Shown here: piece by piece, positions 7,376-18,953 of the stretch
How the letters are laid out: each line of letters starts with the position of its first letter
How positions within the stretch are numbered: the first letter of the stretch is position 1
Source: Streptomyces sp. NBC_00554
GTDB taxonomy: Bacteria; Actinomycetota; Actinomycetes; Streptomycetales; Streptomycetaceae
NCBI RefSeq assembly: GCF_041431135.1
Contig: NZ_CP107799.1
Span: 6,572,001 to 6,636,000, forward strand
Direction of reading: 5' to 3'
Length of the DNA: 64,000 nt
Notes under the pieces: model-generated
Told to the model about the DNA's origin: nothing
The model's database searches: none
What the model saw: the letters and a program-made list of their open reading frames with translations, nothing else
Program-made: the position numbers and the translations under genes

Positions 7376-9949
7376 CTACGACGCGGCCGCGTCCGCAGCC
7401 TGTGCCTTCAGCGCCCGCTCGACACCCGAGCGGGATTCCGAAATCAGCCGCCGCAGGGCCGCGTTGGGCTCGGCGGAGGCCAGCCACGCGTCCGTCTTGG
7501 CGAGGGTCTCCTCGGAGACCTGGATCGACGGGTAGAGGCCGATCGCGATCTGCTGGGCGATCTCGTGCGAGCGGGAGTCCCAGATGTCCTTCACCACGGC
7601 GAAGAACTTGTCCGTGTAGGAGGCGAGCAGCTCGCGCTGGCCGGTCTGCACGAAACCGCCGATCACCGCTTCCTGGACGGCGTTCGGGAGCTTGTCGGAC
7701 TCGACGACCTGGGCCCAGGCCTCCGCCTTCGCCTCCTCGGTGGGACGCGCGGCACGGGCCGTGGCCGCGTGACGCTCACCCGCCGCCGTCTTGTCCCGCT
7801 CGTACTCGGCGGTGATCTCCGCCTCGTCGTAGCGGCCGACCGCTGCCAGCTGCTCCACGAACGACCAGCGCAGCTCGGTGTCGACGGCCAGGCCCTCGAT
7901 GGTCTCCCGGCCTTCGAGCAGCCCCTCCAGGAGGTCCAGCTGCTCCGGCGTACGGGCCGTCGCCGCGAAGGCGCGCGCCCAGGCCAGCTGGTGGTCGCTG
8001 CCCGGCTCGGCCGCCCGCAGGTGGGCCAGCGTGGCGTCGGTCCAGCGGGTCAGCAGGGTCTCGCGGGCGTTCGGGTCGGCGTACAGCTCGATCGCCAGCT
8101 TCACCTGGCGGTGCAGCGACTGCACGACACCGATGTCCGACTCCTTGCCGATGCCCGACAGGACGAGGGACAGGTAGTCGCGGGTCGCGAGCTCCGCGTC
8201 GCGCGTCATGTCCCAGGCCGAGGCCCAGCACAGGGCACGGGGGAGGGAGGACTCGAAGTCACCCAGGTGCTCGGTGACGAAGGCGAGAGAGTCCTCGTCG
8301 AGGCGGACCTTCGCGTACGACAGGTCGTCGTCGTTGAGCAGGAAGACGTCCGGGCGGCGCTTGCCGACCAGCTCCGGTACGGCCGTCAGATCGCCGTCGA
8401 CGTCCAGCTCCACGCGCTCGTCGCGCAGCAGCTTGCCGCTGGTCTCGTCCAGGCTGTAGAGGCCGACGGCGATACGGTGCGGGCGGAGCGTCGGCTCGCC
8501 CTTGGCGCCGGCAGGCAGCGCCGGGGCCTCCTGGCGGATCGCGAACGAGGTGATGACACCGTTCGCGTCCGTCTCGATCTCCGGGCGCAGGATGTTGATG
8601 CCCGCGGTCTGCAGCCACTTCTGCGACCAGGTCTTCAGGTCACGCCCGCTGGTCTCCTCCAGCTTGCCCAGCAGATCGCTGAGCCGCGTGTTGCCGTACG
8701 CGTGCGCCTTGAAGTACGCCTGCACACCGCTGAAGAACTCGTCCATGCCGACGTACGCGACGAGCTGCTTGAGCACGCTCGCGCCCTTGGCGTAGGTGAT
8801 CCCGTCGAAGTTGACGAGCACATCGTCCAGGTCGCGGATCTCCGCCATGATCGGGTGCGTCGACGGGAGCTGGTCCTGCCGGTACGCCCACGTCTTCATG
8901 GAGTTGGCGAAGGTCGTCCAGGAGTGCGGCCAGCGCGAGTCGGGGGAGTACGCCTGGCAGGCGATGGAGGTGTAGGTGGCGAACGACTCGTTCAGCCACA
9001 GGTCGTTCCACCACTCCATGGTCACGAGGTCGCCGAACCACATGTGCGCCAGCTCGTGCAGGATCGTCTCCGCACGCACCTCGTACGCGGCGTCCGTCAC
9101 CTTGGACCGGAACACGTACTGGTCCCGGATCGTCACCGCGCCCGCGTTCTCCATCGCGCCCGCGTTGAACTCCGGCACGAAGAGCTGGTCGTACTTCTTG
9201 AACGGGTACGCGTAGGCGAACTTCTCCTGGAACCAGTCGAAGCCCTGCCGGGTGACCTCGAAGATCGCGTCCGAGTCGAGGAACTCGGCCAGCGAGGGAC
9301 GGCAGTAGATACCGAGCGGGACCGACTGCCCGTCCTTCTCGTACACGCTGTGCACGCTGTGGTACGGGCCGACGATCAAGGCCGTGATGTACGTCGAGAT
9401 CCGCGGCGTCGGCTCGAAGACCCAGATGTCGTCCTTGGGCTCGGGCGTCGGCGAGTTGGAGATGACGGTCCAGCCCGAGGGCGCCTTCACGGTGAACTGG
9501 AAGGTGGCCTTCAGGTCGGGCTGCTCGAACGACGCGAAGACGCGGCGCGCGTCCGGGACCTCGAACTGGGTGTAGAGGTAGGCCTGTTGGTCGACGGGGT
9601 CGACGAAACGGTGGAGCCCCTCGCCGGTGTTGGTGTACGCGGCGTCCGCGACCACGCGGAGCACGTTGCGGCCCTCCAGCAGACCCGGCAGCGCGATCCG
9701 CGAGTCCTTGAAGACCGCGTCGACGTCCAGCGGGTCGCCGTTGAGGGTGACCTCGTGGACGGCCGGGGCCACCAGGTCGATGAAGGACTCCGCGCCGTTC
9801 TCGTCGACATCGAAGCGCACCGTGGTCACGGACCTGTAGGTGCCGCCCTCCTGCGCGCCGGAGAGGTCGAGATCGATCTCGTACGAGTCAACGGTGAGCA
9901 GCTGCGCCCGCTGCTGCGCCTCTTCGCGGGTCAGGTTTGTGCCAGGCAC
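7376..9949 (-). CDS. pepN: aminopeptidase N (M1 family metallopeptidase)
   Basis: 857 residues, cytoplasmic zinc aminopeptidase that removes N-terminal residues from peptides. It has the exopeptidase motif GAMEN (residues 264-268) and the zinc site HELAH (298-302) with third ligand Glu321 in NESFA, exactly HEXXH-X18-E. The catalytic base is Glu299. The C-terminal ~400 residues form the helical ERAP1/PepN-like domain. GGAG-type ribosome binding site lies upstream of ATG 9949. A second, clearly paralogous M1 gene lies at 25586-28180 on the same strand. The long open frame opposite it is a codon-bias shadow. Confidence 0.96.
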   Translation of the reverse strand: MPGTNLTREEAQQRAQLLTVDSYEIDLDLSGAQEGGTYRSVTTVRFDVDENGAESFIDLVAPAVHEVTLNGDPLDVDAVFKDSRIALPGLLEGRNVLRVVADAAYTNTGEGLHRFVDPVDQQAYLYTQFEVPDARRVFASFEQPDLKATFQFTVKAPSGWTVISNSPTPEPKDDIWVFEPTPRISTYITALIVGPYHSVHSVYEKDGQSVPLGIYCRPSLAEFLDSDAIFEVTRQGFDWFQEKFAYAYPFKKYDQLFVPEFNAGAMENAGAVTIRDQYVFRSKVTDAAYEVRAETILHELAHMWFGDLVTMEWWNDLWLNESFATYTSIACQAYSPDSRWPHSWTTFANSMKTWAYRQDQLPSTHPIMAEIRDLDDVLVNFDGITYAKGASVLKQLVAYVGMDEFFSGVQAYFKAHAYGNTRLSDLLGKLEETSGRDLKTWSQKWLQTAGINILRPEIETDANGVITSFAIRQEAPALPAGAKGEPTLRPHRIAVGLYSLDETSGKLLRDERVELDVDGDLTAVPELVGKRRPDVFLLNDDDLSYAKVRLDEDSLAFVTEHLGDFESSLPRALCWASAWDMTRDAELATRDYLSLVLSGIGKESDIGVVQSLHRQVKLAIELYADPNARETLLTRWTDATLAHLRAAEPGSDHQLAWARAFAATARTPEQLDLLEGLLEGRETIEGLAVDTELRWSFVEQLAAVGRYDEAEITAEYERDKTAAGERHAATARAARPTEEAKAEAWAQVVESDKLPNAVQEAVIGGFVQTGQRELLASYTDKFFAVVKDIWDSRSHEIAQQIAIGLYPSIQVSEETLAKTDAWLASAEPNAALRRLISESRSGVERALKAQAADAAAS

Positions 9950-10061
9950 GCGGTCATCTCCTCGTTATGGGTGGGTTGCGCCATCCTTCCACGGGATCCG
10001 CGCGGAACGCGATGTCCGTTTCCCGCCGGAGAAGCGGGCGGGTGCGCGTGACTCTGGAGCC

Positions 10062-10532
10062 ATGACTACGTACAACGCACGGGCCATCACCCCCGTGATC
10101 CTGAAGGAGCTGCGCTCTGTCGACGACGCGGGGCGCGGGATGGTTCCCGTGACCGATGAGGAGGGTGGGGCGCCGCTGCGCTGCTGTCTGCGGCGCAGCT
10201 CGCCGGGGGAGGTGATCGCGCTGGTCTCGTACGCGCCGTTGCGGCGGTGGGCCGCGTCGACGGGCGTCGATCCGGGGGCCTACGACGAGCAGGGGCCGGT
10301 CTTCATCCACGCGGGTCCGTGCCCGGGGCCGGACGCGGACGTCCTCCCCTTCACCGGGGCTCACCGGACGGTCCGCCGCTACTCCGCCGAGGGGCGCATC
10401 CTGGGCGGACAACTGGTCGCCGCTCCCGACGACGCGGCCTTCCGGAACGCCTTCGACGACCCGGCGGTGGCACTGGTCCACGTCCGGGCCGTGGAGTACG
10501 GCTGCTTCCTGTACGAGGTGCGCAGGGGGTAG
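10062..10532 (+). CDS. DUF1203 domain-containing protein
   Basis: 156 residues from ATG 10062, behind GGAG. The sequence LRCCLRRSSPGEVIALVSYAPL...DEQGPVFIHAGPCPG...LPFTGAHRTVRRYSAEG...LVHVRAVEYGCFLYEVRR covers the whole DUF1203 family pattern. No biochemical function is known to me for this family. Conserved Cys and His residues could bind metal, but that is speculation. It is divergent from pepN with a 112-bp spacer and convergent with asd, separated from it by a long repeat. Confidence 0.85.
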   Translation: MTTYNARAITPVILKELRSVDDAGRGMVPVTDEEGGAPLRCCLRRSSPGEVIALVSYAPLRRWAASTGVDPGAYDEQGPVFIHAGPCPGPDADVLPFTGAHRTVRRYSAEGRILGGQLVAAPDDAAFRNAFDDPAVALVHVRAVEYGCFLYEVRRG

Positions 10533-10536
10533 TGGG

Positions 10537-10757
10537 TTTTTTCGCCCCCTCCGCCCCTTCCCGTCCCGTTCCTGGGGGCTCCGCCCCCAGACCCCCGTAT
10601 CGCGCTGACGCGCTCGTCCTCAAACGCCGGACGGGCTGAAAGATTTCTAGCGCCGGCCGGGGAGATATTCAGCCCCTCCGGCGTTTGAGGAGCGGGGGTT
10701 TGGGGGCGGAGCCCCCAAGGGACGGGAATGGGTAGGGGCGGAGGGGGCGAAAAAAAC
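10537..10757. repeat. dispersed GC-rich inverted repeat, copy 1 (complete, two-armed)
   Basis: Begins TTTTTTCGCCCCCTCCGCCC and ends with its complement GGGGCGGAGGGGGCGAAAAA. Each arm holds a GGGGGCTCCGCCCCC-type hairpin, then CTCAAACGCCGG followed by a GGGCTGAA-type end. It lies between convergent genes and would fold as a long bidirectional terminator-like structure. Related copies are at 29257, 39247, 46832, 50681 and 63016. Confidence 0.9.
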
Positions 10758-10776
10758 CCTCACCCACCCCCGGCGG

Positions 10777-13342
<2,566 letters not shown>

Positions 13343-13362
13343 ACGACCGGGAGCATGAGAAA

Positions 13363-13393
13363 GGGCGGGCGCCCGTCACCGGACGCCCGCCCC
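13363..13393. terminator. terminator between the sigma operon and the subtilisin gene
   Basis: GGGCGGGCGCCCG and CGGACGCCCGCCC form a 13-bp stem with one mismatch between convergent genes. Confidence 0.7.
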
Positions 13394-13412
13394 AGAACCG
13401 TAATCACAGAAG

Positions 13413-16400
13413 CTACGGCGTGACCTTCTCGATCTTCACGCTGCCGAGGCCCGCGACCGTGCCGCGCGCGTTCACCAGCTGGACCTGTCCGAAGAACTCG
13501 CGTCCCTCGGGCGCGGCCGCAGCCGCGGTGACCGAAGCGGACACCGAGGCCGAGGCGCCGGTGGCGAGCTTCACCGGAGTGGACTCGTCGACCGTGACCG
13601 TGCCGAGCGCGGACGAGAAGAACACGTCCTGGTAGTCGTACGCGGTCGAGCCCGACGGGACCGAGTAGCCGTAGACCACGATGGTGTACGTTCCGGCGGC
13701 GGGCGAGGCGATGGAGACCGCCTCCTCGGAGTCGCCGTCCGCGGACGTGGCGACCGGGTCCACCTCGTCGTTGAAGTAGACCGACAGGTCGAGGTCGGCC
13801 GCCTGGTCCGAGACGTTGCCGATGGCGACGTCGAGGGACTCGGCGCCCGCGGGCACCTCGACCGTCGTCGTGTGTGTCTCGGCGTCGGCGATGGTCGGCC
13901 GCGCGGTCAGCGAGGAGCCGAGCGGGCCACCCTTCAGGGTGCCGTCGAGCGCGGCGTAGTTGTTCGTCACGGTCCAGGAGGCGGCGGCCGGGGTGCCGAC
14001 CTTGGCCTCGGGGACGGTGACGACGGCCGGGTCGAAGGCCACGCCGAGCACGGAGACATCGAGCTTGTACGGGTTGTCGAGCAGCGGCGACGTACGGCGC
14101 GACTCGACCTCGATCTCCCAGACGCCGGCCTGCGGGTCCGCGTACGAACGCACGTCGGGCTTGCAGCCGTTGCCGTTGAGATAGTTGTTGTAGCAGTACG
14201 GGGTGCCGGTGTTGTCGACCGGAACGCCGTACGGGTGGATGGCGATGAACCGGGTCTGGCTCGTGGCCTTCAGCCCGCCGATCGCGACCTCGAGGGACTT
14301 GGCGCCCTCGGGGACGGTGACGAAGTACGACGTGGTGCTGTTGCGCTGCACCGAACCCGACGCGGAGTACGTGTACTTGACGGGGGCGGAGACCACGACC
14401 GTCGACAGGATCTGCTTGTCGATGCCCTCGGTCTTCGGGTCGTCGACCTCGAGGATCGCGCTCTTCAGACCGGCCGACTTCGGCGCGGCCTGGACCTTGA
14501 CCGTCACCGGCTGGTTCAGCGGCAGCTTCACCACGTCGTCGCCGACGATCTTGAAGGTGCCGGCGGCGTTGTTCTCGAAGTACAGCTCGTGGGTGAGCGC
14601 CTTGTCGGCGCCGGACGTACGCGTGATGGTGACCTCGTACGTCTTCTTCTGGCCCGCCTTGAGGCCGCCCTCACGGTCGTAGAGACCCGTGCCGAAGCCC
14701 GGGGTCTTGAGCGCGTAGTCGATCGCGGTGTCGACCGGCGCCTTCACCGAGTAGTCGTGGGCGGTCGCGCCGTCCTTGATGGAGTCCCACGCGTCCACGA
14801 TGTTGATGAGGCCCGCGCCCTCCTCGTACGCCTGAACACCCTTGATGTGATCGGCGGTTGAGGTGAGAGCGGTGCGCAGGGTCGCCGGGGTGAGGTCGAT
14901 GCCCTTCCGCTTGGCGGCGCTCAGCAGCAGCGCCGAAGCGCCCGCCGCCTGCGGCGACGCCATCGACGTACCCTGCAGCATCGAGTAACCGGCCGGCAGC
15001 GAGTAGCCCGCCTCGGCGACCGGGCCGCCGGGCAGCCAGGTCTGCGTGGTGTTGATCGAGGCACCGGGGGCGGTCAGCGTCGGGGTGAAGCCGCCGTCCT
15101 CACGCGGGCCGCGCGAGGAGAAGGGCAGCATCGCGTACTTCTTCTCCACCTGGGAGCCGTAGTTGGCGGCCCAGGTCTGCTTGGAGATGGACGCGCCGAC
15201 CGAGATCACCTTGTCGGCCAGGCCGGGGTCGCCGATGGTGTTCGCGCCGGGGCCGGAGTTGCCCGCGGAGATCACCAGCTGGACGCCGTAGGTGTCGATG
15301 AGGCGCGTGTAGAGCTCGGCGCGCGCGTTGTTGCCGTCGTTCAGCGCGGGCAGACCGCCGATCGACATGTTGACGATGTCGACGCCGCGGTTGACGACGA
15401 GGTCGATCATGCCCTCGGTGAGCGCGACGTTGGTGCAGCCGCCGGTCCAGGTGCAGGCGCGCGAGGAGACGATCTTCGCGCCGGGGGCCGCGCCGTTCAT
15501 CTTGCCGCCGAACAGGCCGTTCGCGGCGGTGATGCCCGCCACGTGCGTGCCGTGCTCGGACTCGATGACGCCGATGTTGACGAAGTCGGCCTTCTTGCCG
15601 ACCCAGGTCCCGCCGTACGGGTCCATCGGGACATCCTTGCGGATCTCCACGACGAACGGCTGGCGCTCGACGACGTCGGTGGACGGGTTGTCCGTACCGA
15701 AGTAGCCGACCTGGTAGCCGTCCTTGTACGGCTTCAGCGGGGTGTCGTCGCTGAAGTCGCTGTTGTTGTTCAGGTCGACCCGGACCGTCCCGGCCGCCGC
15801 GTCGTACAGGAGGCCCCACGTGTCCGTGGTGTCGCCGTCCCGGTTCGCGTCGCCCGCAGCGTCGCCGCCGGTGGTCGCGGACTCCCGGAAGAGGCTGACC
15901 TGGTACGAGCCCGCGGGCGCCGTCCAGGTCTTGCCGCTGAAGGTGAAGGTGGGCCCGGAGACAGGGGTGATCTGCGGACGCCAGGTCGCGTCGCTGTCCA
16001 GGATCGGGTCGGTCGAGGTGACCCAGTCGACGATCTTGCGCTCGCCGGTGGTGGTCTTCTGCAGCGCCGGGTGCGCGAGGTCGACACCGGAGTCGAGGAT
16101 GCCGATGGTGACACCCCGGCCGTCCGCCTTCGGGTTGTCCTGCACGAAGTCGACGGCGCCCGTCTCGAAGGACGGGTTGTACGGGTTCTCGGCGGGCGTG
16201 CTCTTGGACGGAGCCGGGTAAGTGGCCGCCGTCGAGACGTTGTTGGCGCTCTTCGCCGTGTCGGCCGTCGGCGTCGGGTCGTCGAGCGCGATCTCCTGGC
16301 GCAGGTCGATCCCGTGCACGGAGGTCAGCTTGGTGGCGGCCGCGATGGCCGAGTCGGCCTTGCCGGTCGGGACGGTGGCGCGCACGTAGCCGAGCTTGTC

Positions 16401-16724
16401 GTAGGTCTCGCCTACCGAGCCGCCCTTCACCGCGTCCAGCTGGTCGGCGACCTGCTCGGTCTGGCCGGGAGCGGTGGCGATCATCATCGTGACGTTCTTG
16501 TCGCCGGCTGCCTTGGCGTCGGCGAGGAGATCGGCGTCGTCCGAACCGAGCTTCTCACTCGCGGACTTGACGACGGGGTCCGCCACCGGGGTGTCGGTTC
16601 CTGCGGAGAAGGCCATGGGTATCGGCCCGGCCGCGGAGAGCGCGGCCACCATGCCCGCGGCCACGGCTATGCGGGCCACGCGTCTCGCGCCCGATATCGG
16701 AGCGCGCTGAGGGTCGGGGGTCAT
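13413..16724 (-). CDS. large secreted subtilisin-like serine protease (S8)
   Basis: 1103 residues from ATG 16724, which has AGGGA at good spacing; an ATG two codons upstream (16730) is crowded by the same element. Signal peptide about residues 12-42, then an inhibitor-like propeptide. The triad is Asp211 (GILDSGVD), His391 (SEHGTHVAG) and Ser587 (GTSMASPQAAG), with the oxyanion Asn in SAGNSGPG. The Asp-His distance of 180 residues is far above the roughly 30-40 of classical subtilisins and recalls the insert of tripeptidyl-peptidase II types. About 450 further residues form beta-rich C-terminal domains. Likely role: extracellular protein degradation. Ends at a terminator shared with the convergent sigma operon. 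Confidence 0.93.
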   Translation of the reverse strand: MTPDPQRAPISGARRVARIAVAAGMVAALSAAGPIPMAFSAGTDTPVADPVVKSASEKLGSDDADLLADAKAAGDKNVTMMIATAPGQTEQVADQLDAVKGGSVGETYDKLGYVRATVPTGKADSAIAAATKLTSVHGIDLRQEIALDDPTPTADTAKSANNVSTAATYPAPSKSTPAENPYNPSFETGAVDFVQDNPKADGRGVTIGILDSGVDLAHPALQKTTTGERKIVDWVTSTDPILDSDATWRPQITPVSGPTFTFSGKTWTAPAGSYQVSLFRESATTGGDAAGDANRDGDTTDTWGLLYDAAAGTVRVDLNNNSDFSDDTPLKPYKDGYQVGYFGTDNPSTDVVERQPFVVEIRKDVPMDPYGGTWVGKKADFVNIGVIESEHGTHVAGITAANGLFGGKMNGAAPGAKIVSSRACTWTGGCTNVALTEGMIDLVVNRGVDIVNMSIGGLPALNDGNNARAELYTRLIDTYGVQLVISAGNSGPGANTIGDPGLADKVISVGASISKQTWAANYGSQVEKKYAMLPFSSRGPREDGGFTPTLTAPGASINTTQTWLPGGPVAEAGYSLPAGYSMLQGTSMASPQAAGASALLLSAAKRKGIDLTPATLRTALTSTADHIKGVQAYEEGAGLINIVDAWDSIKDGATAHDYSVKAPVDTAIDYALKTPGFGTGLYDREGGLKAGQKKTYEVTITRTSGADKALTHELYFENNAAGTFKIVGDDVVKLPLNQPVTVKVQAAPKSAGLKSAILEVDDPKTEGIDKQILSTVVVSAPVKYTYSASGSVQRNSTTSYFVTVPEGAKSLEVAIGGLKATSQTRFIAIHPYGVPVDNTGTPYCYNNYLNGNGCKPDVRSYADPQAGVWEIEVESRRTSPLLDNPYKLDVSVLGVAFDPAVVTVPEAKVGTPAAASWTVTNNYAALDGTLKGGPLGSSLTARPTIADAETHTTTVEVPAGAESLDVAIGNVSDQAADLDLSVYFNDEVDPVATSADGDSEEAVSIASPAAGTYTIVVYGYSVPSGSTAYDYQDVFFSSALGTVTVDESTPVKLATGASASVSASVTAAAAAPEGREFFGQVQLVNARGTVAGLGSVKIEKVTP

Positions 16725-16935
16725 CAGCATCCCTGTATGTAAAGGAACGAGCGGGAGAGCGGCCGGGCCGATCTGTTCCGGCCGCAGATGTCCGGGAGGT
16801 GATCCCGGATGATCGCTCAGCTTTACGCATGGGAAGGATGTTTAGGGAGAGTTGACCGAATCGATATGGGCGTGTGGGGAAAACCCCCGGTGTGCCGAAG
16901 GGGATGAATCCTGAAAGGCGGCAACTTGCCCCTTT

Positions 16936-17475
16936 TCAGTCGTCCTTCGTCTGGCGCGCGTAATGCCGGGACGCCTTCGCGCGGTTGCCGCACGCCGCCA
17001 TCGAGCACCAGCGGCGGGTGCCGTTCCGCGAGGTGTCGAAGAAGTGCAGGATGCACGACTCGTGCGCGCATCCGCGGATGCGGTCGGGTGCGGTGTTCAG
17101 CAGCTCCAGACAGTCGCGCGCGGCGAGCCAGCCGGGCCCCCAGGACGGGTCGCTGAACTCGGGGATCTCGCCCGGTCCCTGGGCGGTCAGCGTGACGCGG
17201 ACGCGCCCGTGCGCGAGGACGGTGTCGACACCGGCGGCACCCTCGGCCAGTGACCCGTCGACGACGGCGTGCAGGGCGTCCCGGGCCTGGAGCGTGTGCC
17301 GCAGGACGGTCTCGTCGGCCGGGAAGTCGAGTCGGTTGCCCCTCAGCCACACCGCCAGCCCCTTGGTGTCCGTCAGCAGATCCCGCACGGCCCCCTCGTG
17401 CATCCAGCGGGTGTTGAGCAGGTCGAGCGAGACCGGCTCCCCGGTGAGCGGGCGCGGATCGGGGGTGGCGGACAT
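16936..17475 (-). CDS. CGNR zinc-finger / ABATE-domain regulator
   Basis: 179 residues. The N-terminal part (VSLDLLNTRWMHEGAVRDLLTD...) is the ABATE-type stress domain, and the C-terminus holds the CGNR zinc finger: CAHESCILHFFDTSRNGTRRWCSMAACGNRAKASRHYARQ, with four cysteines and the CGNR signature. Such proteins are thought to be DNA-binding stress regulators in actinobacteria. It is divergent from a glyoxalase-fold gene, and inverted and direct repeats lie in the shared spacer, so it may control that gene and itself. Confidence 0.88.
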   Translation of the reverse strand: MSATPDPRPLTGEPVSLDLLNTRWMHEGAVRDLLTDTKGLAVWLRGNRLDFPADETVLRHTLQARDALHAVVDGSLAEGAAGVDTVLAHGRVRVTLTAQGPGEIPEFSDPSWGPGWLAARDCLELLNTAPDRIRGCAHESCILHFFDTSRNGTRRWCSMAACGNRAKASRHYARQTKDD

Positions 17476-17494
17476 ATCGGGGCTCCCTTCGCTG

Positions 17495-17565
17495 CTAACC
17501 GCTCAAGAGTATGTGACCGGTTGCGCTCCTCTATTCTAACCTCTAATATCCGTTTAAGAGGTTAG
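17495..17565. promoter_or_regulatory. candidate operator between the CGNR and VOC genes
   Basis: CTAACCTCT (17536-17544) and AGAGGTTAG (17557-17565) form a perfect inverted repeat in an unusually AT-rich patch. A variant half-site CTAACCGCT lies at 17495-17503, 41 bp upstream of the first arm. Confidence 0.5.
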
Positions 17566-17602
17566 GTCTCTCGAGGGCCGCCACAGACAGAAGGGGACTG
17601 TC

Positions 17603-18046
17603 ATGACTCCGCGCACCGGCCACACCGGCCTGAACGTCACGGACCTCGACCGCTCGCTCGCCTTCTACCGCGACGTGCTGGGCTTCGGGGTGATCGGCGA
17701 GGGCAAGGAGGGCGACCGGCGGTACGCGTTCCTCGGGGACGGCGGCCGCCCCGTCCTCACGCTCTGGCAGCAGGCGAAGGGTCCGTACGACACCGGCCGC
17801 GCCGGCCTGCACCACCTCGCGCTCGAAGTGGACTCGCTCGACCAGGTCAGGGCGTACGAGACGGCTCTGCGCGGCTACGGCGTGGAGTTCGCGTACGACG
17901 GTGTGGTCGCCCACGGCGAGGGCGCGCCGTCCGGCGGCATCTTCTTCCATGACCCCGACGGCGTACGCCTGGAGATCTACGCGCCGACCGGTGCCGAGGA
18001 GGCGCCGGCACCGTCCGGGTCGGCTCCGGCCTGCGGGTTCTTCTAG
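17603..18046 (+). CDS. VOC-family (glyoxalase/bleomycin-resistance fold) protein
   Basis: 147 residues behind GAAGGGGACTGTC. It shows the beta-alpha-beta-beta-beta repeat of the vicinal-oxygen-chelate fold: HTGLNVTDLDRSLAFYRDVLGF at the start, HHLALEVDSLDQV in the middle and FFHDPDGVRLEIYAP near the end. His7, His/Glu pairs and Glu in LEIY are the usual metal ligands. Possible roles are glyoxalase, dioxygenase or thiol-transferase; none can be chosen from the sequence. It is followed 16 bp later by an FMN-barrel protein, probably in one operon. Confidence 0.88.
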   Translation: MTPRTGHTGLNVTDLDRSLAFYRDVLGFGVIGEGKEGDRRYAFLGDGGRPVLTLWQQAKGPYDTGRAGLHHLALEVDSLDQVRAYETALRGYGVEFAYDGVVAHGEGAPSGGIFFHDPDGVRLEIYAPTGAEEAPAPSGSAPACGFF

Positions 18047-18062
18047 GGGAGAGGGGCTTGCC

Positions 18063-18944
18063 GTGACGTATCACTCCGGTTCGCGCGCCGTGCAGGACCG
18101 GGTCGGCGTCCGCGACGTCGCCGACCATGTGGGGCAGGCGGTCGGGCAGGGCATCCGGCCGGTGGCCGCCGCCTTCCTGGAGCAGCAGCCGATGCTGGTG
18201 CTGGGTGCCGCCGACCCGGCGAGCGGCGCGGTGTGGGCCTCGCTGCTCACGGGCGAACCCGGCTTCCTGCGGGCCACCGGGCCTCGCCAGATCTCGGTCG
18301 TGGGCGGGGTCCGTGCGGGCGACCCGCTCGCGGGCGCGCTCTCCGGGCAGGACACCCCCGTCGGCACCATCGCACTCGACCCGCGCTCCCGCCGCCGTAT
18401 GCGCCTCAACGGCCGGGCGCGTCCCACCCCGCGCGGCCTCGCGGTCGAGGCCGACCAGATCTTCTCCAACTGCCCGAAGTACCTGCAGAGAAGGGAGTCG
18501 TACGAGACGGCCGACCGCCCCTCCGCGGCAGCTCGGCGGAGTTGCGAACTCACCACGGAACAGCGGGAGTTCATCGAGTCGGCCGACACCTTCTTCCTTG
18601 CCACCGTCCACGAGCACGGCGCCGACGCCAGCCATCGGGGCGGCAACCCGGGCTTCGTACGCGCCGATTCACCGTACGAGCTGAGCTGGCTCGACTACCC
18701 GGGCAACTCCATGTTCCTGACCCTCGGCAACCTGGCGGTGGACCCGCGCGCCGGGCTCCTCTTCCTGGACTGGGTGTCGGGGGCGGTGCTCCAGCTCACC
18801 GGCACGGCGCGCACGGAGTTCGGCCCGGACGGGGTGCGAACCGTCCGCTTCACCGTCGCCGAGACCCTCGAGACACCCGCCGCCAGCCCGTTGACGTGGT
18901 CCGTCCCCGAGAACTCGCCCGCCAACCCGGACCCGGCACGCTAA
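18063..18944 (+). CDS. pyridoxamine 5'-phosphate oxidase-like FMN-binding protein
   Basis: 293 residues from GTG 18063 behind GGGGAGAGGGG. The split-barrel flavin domain is recognisable in the C-terminal half: EQREFIESADTFFLATVHEHGADASHRGGNPGFV, then SMFLTLGNLAVDPRAGLLFLDW and LQLTGTARTEF. The N-terminal half carries a second barrel-like segment with the CPKYLQRRESY motif common to this group of actinobacterial proteins. Likely a flavin- or heme-dependent oxidoreductase of unknown substrate, rather than a true PdxH. Sits between the VOC and Nudix genes on the same strand. Confidence 0.85.
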   Translation: MTYHSGSRAVQDRVGVRDVADHVGQAVGQGIRPVAAAFLEQQPMLVLGAADPASGAVWASLLTGEPGFLRATGPRQISVVGGVRAGDPLAGALSGQDTPVGTIALDPRSRRRMRLNGRARPTPRGLAVEADQIFSNCPKYLQRRESYETADRPSAAARRSCELTTEQREFIESADTFFLATVHEHGADASHRGGNPGFVRADSPYELSWLDYPGNSMFLTLGNLAVDPRAGLLFLDWVSGAVLQLTGTARTEFGPDGVRTVRFTVAETLETPAASPLTWSVPENSPANPDPAR

Positions 18945-18953
18945 CGTCACGGA

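Noticed and set aside
16724-16730. ATG 16730 as start of the subtilisin gene
   Set aside because: The AGGGA element directly abuts this ATG; the ATG at 16724 has proper spacing.
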